From: AM-0621 sp964573505
GTDB taxonomy: Bacteria; Planctomycetota; Planctomycetia; Planctomycetales; Planctomycetaceae
DNA: 64,000 nucleotides
Reading direction: 5' to 3'
Assembly (NCBI GenBank): GCA_964573505.1
Contig: CAZNMS010000003.1
Coordinates: 1-64,000, forward strand
A model generated the notes under the pieces. The model was not told the origin of the DNA, ran no database searches, and saw only the letters and a program-made list of their open reading frames with translations. The position numbers and the translations under genes are program-made. Shown here one piece after another: positions 26,203 to 36,200 of this stretch (its first letter is position 1; each line of letters begins with the position of its first letter).

Positions 26203-26952
26203 TTATCCCGACATCTCAGCGAGCAGTTCATCCGGCAGGTTCATGTTCGTCACGACGGCTTGCACATCGTCGTTGTCTTCGAGTGCATCAACGAGCTTCA
26301 GCACCGCTCGCGCGGCATCGACGTCGAGATCAACGTTTTGATTCGCCATGCGACCGACATCAGCCGCTTCGATCGGAATGTGCGCGTTCCTCAACGCCTC
26401 ATTGACCACTTGAAACACATCGGGCTTGCAGAGCACTTCGAATGTGTCGCCGTCCGCTCGAACGTCGTCCGCACCGGCATCGAGTGCGACTTCGAGCAGC
26501 CGATCCTCTTCGACGTTCTTTGCCGAGACGACGATGAGCCCTTTGCGTTCAAACATCCATGCGACGCAGCCGGTCGCTCCGAGATTGCCCCCCGCGACTT
26601 CGAAGATCTTGCGAACTTCACCGGCGGTGCGATTGCGATTGTCAGTGAGGATGTCGCACAGCATCGCGACGCCGTGCGGGCCGTAGCCTTCGTAAAGGAT
26701 GTCTTCAAAGCCGTCGCCGCCGCCTTCGCCCGAGCCCTTCTTCACCGCTCGGTCGATGTTCTCTTTCGGCATGCTGTTTTGTTTGGCCTTCTCGATCGCA
26801 TATCGCAGCGCCAAGTTGGTCGAGATATCCGCACCGCCAGTCCGTGCGGCGACCATGATCAAACGGCTGAGCTTGCCGAACAGCTTGCCCTTCTTCTTAT
26901 CTGCGATGCCCTTCTTGATCGCGATGTTCGCCCAGTGGGAATGCCCTGCCAT
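26203..26952 (-). CDS. yebC: YebC/PmpR family DNA-binding regulator or translation factor
   Basis: A three-domain protein of the TACO1/YebC family, known as a transcription regulator (PmpR) and, more recently, as a factor that relieves ribosome stalling. The 249 residues are normal length. Signatures are MAGHSHWANIAIKKG (usually WANIKHRK) and KLFGKLSRLIMVAARTGGAD, then AIEKAKQNSMPKENIDRAVKKGSGE, YEGYGPHGVAMLCDILTDNRNRT and GGNLGATGCVAWMFERKG. GAGG lies nine bases before ATG 26952. It is upstream of ruvB on the same strand, with a 381-base spacer rich in palindromes. Confidence 0.95.
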   Translation of the reverse strand: MAGHSHWANIAIKKGIADKKKGKLFGKLSRLIMVAARTGGADISTNLALRYAIEKAKQNSMPKENIDRAVKKGSGEGGGDGFEDILYEGYGPHGVAMLCDILTDNRNRTAGEVRKIFEVAGGNLGATGCVAWMFERKGLIVVSAKNVEEDRLLEVALDAGADDVRADGDTFEVLCKPDVFQVVNEALRNAHIPIEAADVGRMANQNVDLDVDAARAVLKLVDALEDNDDVQAVVTNMNLPDELLAEMSG

Positions 26953-27049
26953 TGAAAATGCCTCTTCGGTGTTCGTCGTGATGTTCGGTTTGCAGTCTTA
27001 CGGCGTTTCGATCGTCGCTGCCCGACCGGGCTGAGAACTCAATCGCGCG

Positions 27050-27113
27050 GTAGCCGAAATCGTCAGATTTCGGGGCGCAGCGACTGGGTCCGAAGTCTCA
27101 CGACTTCGGCTAC
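27050..27113. repeat. 64-bp GTAGCC...GGCTAC palindromic element (copy 3)
   Basis: Lies in the spacer between the TPR gene and yebC. It is the reverse complement of the element inside the glycosyltransferase gene (15588-15652), with only about seven differences in the middle. Its two inner hairpins are GAAATC/GATTTC and GAAGTC/GACTTC. Confidence 0.85.
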
Positions 27114-27139
27114 GGAACGCCCCGGCGATGTAATCCGTC

Positions 27140-29368
27140 TTACTTCGCTTCCGGCTTATGCAGTTCGAGCTTTTCCATCAGCTTCTTCCGCAGCTTCTCG
27201 TCGCCATTAGGTTCGTCCTTCGACGTCTTGAGTGCCTTCTCCCAAGAAGCCCGCGCCTTCGCGACGTCCTTGAGTTGCAACTGCACGTCGCCGAGGTGAT
27301 CCCACAAAGTGGCGTCGGTCTCACCGCGATTCGTGTCGCACGCTTTCTCTAAGTACGTCTTCGCTTCTTCGTGCTTGCCGAGTTTGAAGAGCACCCATCC
27401 CATGCTGTCGAGATAGGCCGCATTCTTCGGCTCAGCCTTCACGGCCTTTTCGATCATGCTCCGCGCCTTCTCAAGATTCTTGCCTTGATCGGCATAGAGG
27501 TATCCGAGGTCGTTATTCACGCCGGGATCATCGGGATGCTCAGCGAGATACGCTTCGAGCACCTCTTCGCCCTTCTTCAGATCGCCGAGCTGCACATAGA
27601 CGTTCGACAAACTCATCCGTGCTTGATTGATGACGTCGCCGCCGTCGGGATGTCGCTTGATGAGGTCTTCGAACGCTTCCTTCGCCGCTTCCCACTTGTG
27701 TGCGAAGTAATGCACCCGAGCAATCTCCATCAGCACGATCGGATGATCGGGATTGATCTTCTTCAGCTCGTTCGCGGTTGCGATCGCGTCTTCGTACTTG
27801 CCCGCGATCGACTGCACGCGAGCCAGTCGCACGATCATGTCGGGACGACTGCGTTGCACGAGCGGATCTTCGAGCGCGGCTTTGTAGACAGTGATCGCTT
27901 CGTCGTAGCGCTTCGCTCCTGACAGCACTGCTCCCTTACCGCCGTAGATGCGCTCTGCGGCGGCGCGATTCGCCTTCAGCGCGATGTCATAGAGTTCGAT
28001 CGCCGCATCGACCTTTTCATTCGAGCCCGCGATCGTCGCGAGCACAAAGGCGGCGCTGAAGTGCTCTTTGCGCGTGCCGTCCTTCGTGCGTTCCTTCATG
28101 GCCGCGAGCAGCGCATCGAAGAGAGCGGCGTCCTTTGAGACCGCTTCTATCTCGTCTTCAAACTGTTGAGCGATCTGCTGCTCTTGCTCGTTATTACGCT
28201 CGAAGGCTTTCGCCAAATTGTCGAGCAACTCGGCCGCTTTCTTCTGAGTGCGATAGATCTTCGCGAGCCCGAGATAAGCCTCAGTCGAGATGCTGTCTTC
28301 GAGCGACTTGCGATAGATCGCTTCGGCCTTATCGAGTTCCTTTGCGGTCACAAAAGCATCCGCGAGGAAGAACTGCAGGTCCTTATTCCGCGCGTCCTTA
28401 GCCGCAAGCTCTTGCAGCTTCGCAATCAGAGTGTCGCCCTTGCCGAGCTTGTCGAGGATGCTTGCCAACAATTGGTACGGAGCACGGCCGCGCTTCAGTT
28501 GAGCAGCGAAGAAGACATCGAGTTGCTCGAGCGCCTTCTGATGATCTCCCTTTTCGTGATAGACCTGAGCCAACAAGAAGTTGACCGGTCCCGCTTTGCG
28601 ACCTCGATCCTTAGCCGCCATCTCAAGAGCAGTGACTGCTTTGTCCGGTCGCTTCGCGCGAATGAAGGTTGCTCCGATCTCCTCATAAGACGTCGCGCGG
28701 TTCTTCACGAGTTCTTGCCGCGCCTGCGAGTTCAGCCCGAAGTCCGACGGCTTAATCATCGCGGCCAAGATCACTTCGAAGTGATCAGCGGCTTTATCGA
28801 ACTCGCCCATCATGTTGTAGATGATGCCGAGATCCCGATTGAGCATCACATAGTTGCCCGACTTCTTATCGAGCTTCGGCGACTTCAACGCTTGTTCGAG
28901 ATACTTGATGGCCTCGGCGCCTTTGTTTTCACGCAGGAACTCAATGGCCAATTGCCGGAGCAAGTCGACGTCTTCCGGGTCGAGCTCAACGGCCTTCCGC
29001 GCGTTCTCCATTACCTTCAGCGTATCGCCTAAGTGCATCGCGGCTTCGACGACCGAGCGATAGATCTGCGGATTGGTCGGGTCGAGCTTCTTCGCTTCCT
29101 CAAACGCATTGAGGGCCTTGCGATATTGCTCGCGCTGCAGATGCACTTGCCCGGCCATGAACCATGCATGCGATTCGAGCTTCTGCTGCTGCTCGGGCGA
29201 GCGTTGTTTGACGGGATCGAAAGGAGCGACTTCGTCCTCACCGATCTGCTGCGGAAGAACGATCTTCGGCGCCGGCTTCTCAGTAGCGGGCTTTTGATCT
29301 TGAGCCAGTCCCGGCGCACTGAGTGCGACCCAGCTCGCCAATGACACTCCCAGCAGCATCCGTTTCAT
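27140..29368 (-). CDS. Exported TPR-repeat protein
   Basis: A 742-residue protein with a signal peptide (MKRMLLGVSLASWVALSAPGLAQ, likely cleaved after GLA or AQ at about 22-23) and then TPR helices from about 60 to 720. Typical TPR units are AWFMAGQVHLQREQYRKALNAFEEAKKLDP, ALNLA-type repeats in AAKDRGRKAGPVNFLLAQVYHEKGDHQKALEQL, and PGVNNDLGYLYADQGKNLEKARSMIEKAVKAEPKNAAYLDSMGWVLFKLGKHEEA near the C-terminus. It is probably periplasmic and acts as a protein-binding scaffold; the partner is unknown. GGGAG sits eight bases before ATG 29368. The last residues are Lys-rich and charged. It is unrelated to the kinase's TPR tail except in fold. Confidence 0.88.
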   Translation of the reverse strand: MKRMLLGVSLASWVALSAPGLAQDQKPATEKPAPKIVLPQQIGEDEVAPFDPVKQRSPEQQQKLESHAWFMAGQVHLQREQYRKALNAFEEAKKLDPTNPQIYRSVVEAAMHLGDTLKVMENARKAVELDPEDVDLLRQLAIEFLRENKGAEAIKYLEQALKSPKLDKKSGNYVMLNRDLGIIYNMMGEFDKAADHFEVILAAMIKPSDFGLNSQARQELVKNRATSYEEIGATFIRAKRPDKAVTALEMAAKDRGRKAGPVNFLLAQVYHEKGDHQKALEQLDVFFAAQLKRGRAPYQLLASILDKLGKGDTLIAKLQELAAKDARNKDLQFFLADAFVTAKELDKAEAIYRKSLEDSISTEAYLGLAKIYRTQKKAAELLDNLAKAFERNNEQEQQIAQQFEDEIEAVSKDAALFDALLAAMKERTKDGTRKEHFSAAFVLATIAGSNEKVDAAIELYDIALKANRAAAERIYGGKGAVLSGAKRYDEAITVYKAALEDPLVQRSRPDMIVRLARVQSIAGKYEDAIATANELKKINPDHPIVLMEIARVHYFAHKWEAAKEAFEDLIKRHPDGGDVINQARMSLSNVYVQLGDLKKGEEVLEAYLAEHPDDPGVNNDLGYLYADQGKNLEKARSMIEKAVKAEPKNAAYLDSMGWVLFKLGKHEEAKTYLEKACDTNRGETDATLWDHLGDVQLQLKDVAKARASWEKALKTSKDEPNGDEKLRKKLMEKLELHKPEAK

Positions 29369-30219
29369 GCCTCATACTCCCATGACCCTGACGGGCTCTG
29401 ATCGCACTTCGTTCTTGTCAGTCCATTTCGCGTCCTTGCGAAAGGGGCGGGATGATAGCGCCGCCCCTCTGAGGCACCAAGACAGCTTATTCCCGTGCGA
29501 AACCGCAGCTTGATGCGCTGAGTCGAGCGTTTTTCGAGGGTACGGCAAAACTTCGCCCCCGGCCTTGTGCCGGGGGTTCAACGGCTTTTGCGCTACTACG
29601 ATCGAGGGCAAATTCCAGTAGCGCAAAGGCCGCTAAACCCCTGGGACAAGCCCAGGGGCGAATTAATCACAGCCTCGGAGAGGCAAGCTACGCGGACCGA
29701 CTCGCGGCAAACGTGCGCAACCCGGCATAGCCGCGCGGGAGTGAGCGATCGACATAGGTCATGCAGCCGCCTGAGACTTTTGCCTCATCGGAAACGGTTA
29801 GCAGCTTTACGCAACCGGCATCCCTCGAAATCTCGATGACTAAACCGAGTTTGTGCCGCTGTGGCGCAAAAGAGTCGGATCGTATGTCGGCTTCCCCCTC
29901 TGACTACGGGCTCCGCCTCGCTCTTCGGGTACGGATTGAGCAGTTCTTGCAGAGCGTCGGCTTATCGTCAGAGGCAGTCTTCTCGTCGTCAGTCGGATCA
30001 GCGTCGTGCGCATCAGGCACGAACTTTCGTCGGTCGCGTTTGCGACGATCGAAGTTCGGTGCCGTTGCTTTGTCTGTCATAGTTCCTACATGACCGACGA
30101 GCCTCACTTCGTGCGCACCAATCCGATGTTGCGCGCAGAGCCTCTTCACGAGCAGTCGCTTCTTCATCGCTAGCTCCCCGTGCCTCGCTTCACACACCGT
30201 GATCGACTTCGAGGCTGAC
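29369..30219. other. Long divergent intergenic region before the giant gene
   Basis: Apart from the 58-codon ORF called at 29904-30080, I see no gene. The part 29545-29660 is palindromic: GCCCCCGGCCTTGTGCCGGGGG is a hairpin, and GGCTTTTGCGCTACTACGA near 29582 pairs with CAGTAGCGCAAAGGCC near 29617; CCCCTGGGACAAGCCCAGGGG forms another. The promoters of the TPR gene (minus) and of the giant gene (plus) must lie here, but I find no convincing promoter boxes. Other open frames (29761-30093 plus, 29567-29839 plus) have arginine/serine-rich products and overlap the palindromes or the small ORF. Confidence 0.5.
29904..30080 (-). CDS. Possible small protein (58 aa), unknown
   Basis: ATG 30080 has AGGA about five bases upstream and opens a 58-codon frame. 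The product begins MTDKATAPNFDRRKRDRRKF, has an acidic middle (DAHDADPTDDEKTASDD) and ends with a CKNC pair in a basic tail (LCKNCSIRTRRARRSP). The RRKRDRRKF start recalls the Arg-rich leader of PilZ proteins, but there is no PilZ domain. It is divergent from the giant gene. The longer reading of the same frame, back to 30422, overlaps the giant ORF and is not supported. Whether it is expressed is uncertain. Confidence 0.4.
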   Translation of the reverse strand: MTDKATAPNFDRRKRDRRKFVPDAHDADPTDDEKTASDDKPTLCKNCSIRTRRARRSP

Positions 30220-33200
30220 ATGAGACTGCGCCATTGGCTGAGTGGGGTTGCTGCTGCATTTCGTTGGACCAATCGAGTCAATCGTCGCACGCAGCGCAGA
30301 TGGTTGCTTCCCGGCTTCGCGAAAGGACGCTTCGAGCGTCGCTCGGAGAGTCTTGAGCAGCGGCTGCTTCTATCCGGCGTATCGGTCGGGGACGGGCAGC
30401 GGTTCGGGACCGATGACGTCATTGCGGCTTTGCAGGTTGATTCTTATTCGCAAACGGCCGGCGCGGTTCTCTCCATTGAGATTGGAGGAATTGTTGCAGG
30501 CGCGGGCGTTGATGATCCGCTTGAGGGCTACGATCAGATCAATGTCTCCGGCGCGGCTCAGCTTGCGGGCACGCTCGAAGTGCAACTCGTTGACGGGTTC
30601 GTGCCCGAAGTCGGCGATACGTTCGACATCCTCAAGTTCGGCTCCGTCAGCGGGTCGTTTGATCTTGCGATCGGACTGTTCGGCATCGGCGACGGGACGA
30701 TCTTCTTTGAAGTCGTGCAGCAACCCGATCGTCTGCAACTCGTTGCTCGGGCAATGGAGCAGCAAGATGTTGAAGTCGATGACCGAGATCCGTCGGTCAA
30801 TAACGCGTTCGGCATGCTGCTGAATTCGAACTACTTCGGCTTCGATACGTTCACGATCACAACGTCGCTCTCGATCGGCGAGTTCTTTCAAGCGTCGGGC
30901 ACGATCACTCTCAAGAGCAGCAATGAGACCGTCACGCTTGCTGACGGCACCGCGATCAATGCCGATGTGATTCGCATCGGCGGCGACGACATCAATGCGT
31001 TTGCCGGAGTCGGCGGGCCGTACTTTGTTGATAGTGACGATGACGGCGACATCGACAGCGATGATGTGCCGAACGACGAAGCAACGGGGCTCGCCCTGCA
31101 TGATGTCGACTTCGCACTCGCACTGCTGACGCCTGCCGAGTTACCGAGTGGCAGCGCGCCACTTCTGAGTTGGGCCGCGCTCAATGCGACGGCGAGCAAA
31201 GCCGAGTTCGTCGGCGTTGATGATGTCACGATCGAAGCGACGAACATTTCGGTCGCGATGAATCTTGTGCGCGGTGATGTCACTCCGGCGGAAGCGCCGA
31301 GCAAAGTCGTCAACTTCGCGCAGCAACCGCTGAGCGTGCTGACCGCTCCCGGCAAGACGATGTCGATCGCACATGACGGCTCGAAGGGCGAGCTGATGCA
31401 GGCGGTCGCTGACATCAATCTTGAAGTCGGCGAGTTCTTCTCGCTCGAAGGCCGAGTCGGCATCGAACGCTCGGCGAAGACCGTCGCGTTGTCTGATGGC
31501 TCGACGATCAATGGCGATGTGCTCGCGATCGGCGGCAAAGACATGACGGCCTTTGCGGGCATGAATGCCGGCAGCGCGGATGAACTCGGGCTCGTGCTCG
31601 ATGATGTCGACTTCGGCTTAGCGATCGTGCGCGATCGCGATGATGCGTCGCGCGTCTTCCGCACTCTGCAAGCGGATGCCGGACTCGCGGATCTCGTCGG
31701 CATCGACAGTGTCGTCGCAACGGGCACTGAATTGAGTGTCGGCATCAATCGCGGGCCGTCGCTGACTGGTCCCGTTGCGGACTTCAAGACGACGCCGATC
31801 TCGCTGCCCGATGACATCTATGAGATCAATCTCGATGGCGCGAAAGGCCGACTCAATCAAGTCGACGGACATCTGCACGTTGAGGTCGCGGACTTCTTGC
31901 AACTCGACGGTGACTTCGCGGTCGAGCAATCTCAGACAACGGTCACGCTCACTGACGGCAGCACGGTCGATGCTCAGAAACTGACGATCGGCGCGAATGA
32001 CGCGTCGGCGTTCGTCGGGATGAACGCTGACGGAGACGATGCCATCGGGCTCGAACTTGAAGACGTCAGCTTCGGAGTCGCGCTGCTCAGCGATACTCAG
32101 CAATCGAGTCGGCAATGGATCGCAGCAAAAGGTTCTGCCGAGAGCGCGGAGTTCGTCGGCATTGATCCGCTGACGGTGCGCGCCGAAGAGTTGCAGTTCG
32201 AACTCAATCGCGCGGCGAAAGACGGCTCGCGCATCGACTATGTCGCGCACCCGCTGACGATCCCGACGGGACCGAGCAGCGATGTCTCGATCGACTTCAA
32301 CGAGTCGCGTGCTCGCGTTACCGGACATGCCGAACTCGCAATTGCCGAGAACGTCACCGTTGAAGGCAATGTGTCAGTGACCTTTGAAGAGATCGTTTCG
32401 ACGAATCCCGGAGTCATCGCGAGCAAGAAGACGACGCGCCGCGCGATCGTCGGCATCGGCGATGCGAACATCTTCGTCGGCGATCGCGGAAGCAGTGATG
32501 ACGCTGTCGGGCTCAGCATCACGAACGCGCTCGGCGGCTTCGTCTATCAGCGCATTCAAGGTTCGACCGATCCGACCGAGAAGCCGACCGGCTATGCGAT
32601 CAAAGCCGACGGCGACGTTGCTCTCGTCGGCATCGACGGAGTGACGGTCTCGGGCCGAGTCGGCATCGCGATGAATAAGACCGGCGCGGCACTCAATGAG
32701 GTCATCGAGTTCCCGAATGCGACGAACGGCGAGACGAAAGAGATTCTGCTCGGCTTCCCCGATTCGGATCCGCGCATCCTCGTGACGGGCAAAGGCGTTG
32801 ATATTGATCTCGTCGGCGTTGCGAAGTTGAAGGGCGATATCGCGATCACTCCGACGAATCCGGCAATGGCGGCTCAAGGCGCAGTGACCGGCACGAAGCT
32901 GCTGTTCGCGGCGAACAACGTCGAAGCGTTTCTCGGGTATGACGGCAAAGGACTCGCGATGAGCGGCGGCGAGTTCGGCGCGATCGTGATTTCGAACGGC
33001 GTGCAATCGCTCGGCAAAGGTTCGCCCGGCGGCATCGCGATCAAAGGCAAAGGCAGCGTTCGCACGGAGGGGCTCGATGTCACGCTGATTGGCGATGTCG
33101 ACATCCTCGTGAATACGACCGGCGCGGCGATCGATGAGTCCGTCACGCAACTCGACGGCACCGTGATCGACGTCAAGTTCGATGCGGGCAATCGGATCTT

Positions 33201-36200
33201 CAAACTGTTCCCGAACAACTTCGATGTCGCGCTCGACGGCATCGTTGCGGACGGGCTCGATAGTCTCGGCGACTTGCTGAGCGGCATCGCAGCCGACTTG
33301 CAGCCCGAGTTCGATATCGACGGCGCGGTCATCAACGTCAACCCGCTGAGCATCCCGCTGCCGGGCACGAACATCTCGGTCGACGGCATCGTCGGCATCA
33401 GCAAGCTCGTGCGAATCGGCGACTTCATTAAGCACTATCTCGATCCGACGTTCCTGCCGAGCTTGCCCGCCGTCGTTTACGGCATCGACGGCCCGACGTT
33501 GCGCGGGCTCATCGACTACCTCAATGCGCAGTGGCTGCCGTCGCTCAAAGGCTTCAATCCGGTCGACTTCAAAGGACTCGATTTCACATTCGACGATCAA
33601 GGCTTCTCGCTGACGTTCGATGCCGCGCCGACTTTCAATCAATCGGCGGACCTCAACTTCGGAGCGGGACTAGATGCGCTCGGCGTCTCGTTCGATTCGA
33701 ACGCCGCGATTGATCTCAATGTGAAGACCGACATCAGTCTCGACTTCGGCGTCAATTGGATCGACGGCTCATCGCGCTTCGACATCAACAAACTCGGACT
33801 GCAAGCAACGGCGAGCGCTGACGATCTCTTGCTGAGCGCAAAGGTCGGCCCGCTCAAAGTCGCGATCGGTGATCGCAACGCACAAATGGGGCACGTTTCA
33901 GCGGCGCTCGGCGGATCGGTTTCGTTCGTCAACGGCGAGTTCGATTTCACTCCCGGCACGAACAGCATCTCGGCGGACTTGCCGCTCTACGCCTCATTGA
34001 GCGGAGTGACGCTCGGCGGAGTCAGTCCGCCGCGCTTGCTCGCCGACATGCAGTTCACGGGCCCGAATCCCGACTTCAACATCGTGCCCGTCGACTTCGA
34101 GAAGTTGCTCGACTTCCGAAATCTCGGCATCGCGCAACTCGTGCAGATGTTTCCGGACGTGCGCGACTTCTTATCGAGCGTCCTCAACGTCGACGCGCTG
34201 AGTACCAAGATTCCGTTCGTCGATGTCTCGCTCAATCAAGTGCTCGGCTTCGCAAAGGCGTTCGATACCGACGTCTTGCAGAAGCTGAATTTCAATCGGC
34301 CGCGCGTTGATCTGCTGACGGGACTGACGGGCTCGATCGCCGCGAATTCAAAGCTCTTCACAGCGCTCGGTGCGAACTTCACGAGCGACCTCATCGGGCA
34401 AGACCTTTCGATTCTCGCACCGGACGGTTCGCTTACCGCGACCTATCGCATCGCCGCGATCCCGAACGCGACAACGCTCGAACTCGAAGTGCCTGCAACG
34501 GCGGCCGTCACCGACAAACTGTTCGTCGTGCATCGTCCGATCGAGCCCATTCAAACGCTGCAAGAGTTCGTCGTCGCGATTAACGCAGCGGGCATTCTGC
34601 CGCCGGGCTTCAACGTTGCGTTCGATCCGGTGACGCAAGTCTTCTCGATTCCACTCGGCTTCAAAGGCACATTGCCCGCAGTGAATGCACCGCTCGATTT
34701 CGGCTTCGACTTCGGCGATGCACTCGCACTGGAGACAACTGGCACCGGGCAAGTCAACGCGGGAGTCGAGGGCAGTCTTGCGATCTATGTTGATCTCGAC
34801 GGGCAGACGGACGTCGCGCCGAGCGGCTCCGTAACGGCGGGCAGCAACGTGCTGAGTGTCGCTGCTGACTTCTTCCGATCGGACATGCTGCAGCGCGAAG
34901 TGACGATCGACAGCACGAGCTACAAGATCGCGCGGATCATCGACGCGCGGCATGCGGAGCTTGATCGAGCTGCCGTTCGCTCGGCGGCGGACAAAGAAGT
35001 CACCGTGAAGAGCGGCATTGAGTTCGGCATTGCCGACGCGAAGCTCGCGGGCAATCTCGGACTTGCCGTCAACAACATGAGCGTTGCGGCGCAACTCGGC
35101 TTTCTCGGCATTACGGCCGGCGGTCCTCAATCGGGGATCAGCATCGACGGCTCTGCGAGTCTCTCGCTCGATCGACTGCCGGGTTCGGGCATCGCTGCCG
35201 ATCGTCGCTTCTCGGTCAATGATCTCTTCAGCGGCGACGCGTTCGATGCGCTGCACTTCGACTTCGGCGGCAATGCGACCGCGCGGCTGAAAGGGCTCAA
35301 AGTTGATCCCGGCTTCGGTGCCGAATTGCCGATCGCTCCGAGTGCTGAGATCGCAATCGCCGTGCAGAACTTTCTCGATCTGAGCAAGGTGCAGACGATC
35401 TTCTCGTCGCCGTCGTTGCCGTTCTCGCTCGATGTTGCGAAGCAGTTCAACAACATCATTCCCGGCGCGGTCGTGCTCTCGTTGCCGGATCTCGGCAATG
35501 CGTTCGACTTCGCGAAAGTCGGACTCGTTGACATCGTTCACGGAGTGCAAGTCGGGCTCGACTTCCTCGATGCGGCGCTGATCGATCAGCCGTTCTACAA
35601 CGTGCAATTGCCGATCATTAATCGCTCGCTCAAAGACGTCTTCGGCTTTGCCGGAGACTTTGCGGCAAAGCTTGAGGGACTGTCTGCTGATCCCGAAGCC
35701 GCACTCGCTCAAGCAGAAGCGCTGATCGAAGCGGCGCTCGGACTGCTCGATAACAACTTGCTCGACTTCAACGATCAGATCTTCGGATTGCGTCTGAACG
35801 GCAATGTCATCGACGTGCATTTGGGGCTCGGCGCGATCTTCTCTGACACGTTCGGCTTCGCGCTTGATCTCGGCACGTTGCTGCCCGGAGTGAACTCGGT
35901 CGGCATGCTGAGCGATCTCGTCAACGCCGACGGAGCAGTGACTCTTGAAGCGCTCGCGAAGCTCTCGATCGACGTCGGCATTCGCGCGGACTTAGCTGAG
36001 CCCGAGATCTTCCTCTACGACTACCGCACCGAGCGCGACATCAATCGCGACGTCTCGAATCTCATCTTCTCAAGCGTCTCTTTCCCCGCCGGTAGCAGCA
36101 CGCTGAGCGAGACGCAGTACGCCAACATTCGCTCGCAGATGCAGAACGCGATCAACGCGGCGCTCGCGGGACAACCGGAAGGCGCACGCGTTGAGAAGCT

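Noticed and set aside
29681..29770. Possible structured RNA or tRNA before the giant gene
   Set aside because: I could not build a cloverleaf or find a T-loop GTTCRA box; pairing there is explained by the neighbouring palindromic repeats.
32374..35820. Long minus-strand open frames (422 and 490 codons) within the giant gene
   Set aside because: Both lie fully opposite the giant coding frame and their products are Arg/Glu/Val-rich with no family features. They arise from the strong GC-rich codon bias of the plus-strand gene, as do dozens of similar frames through to 62 kb.
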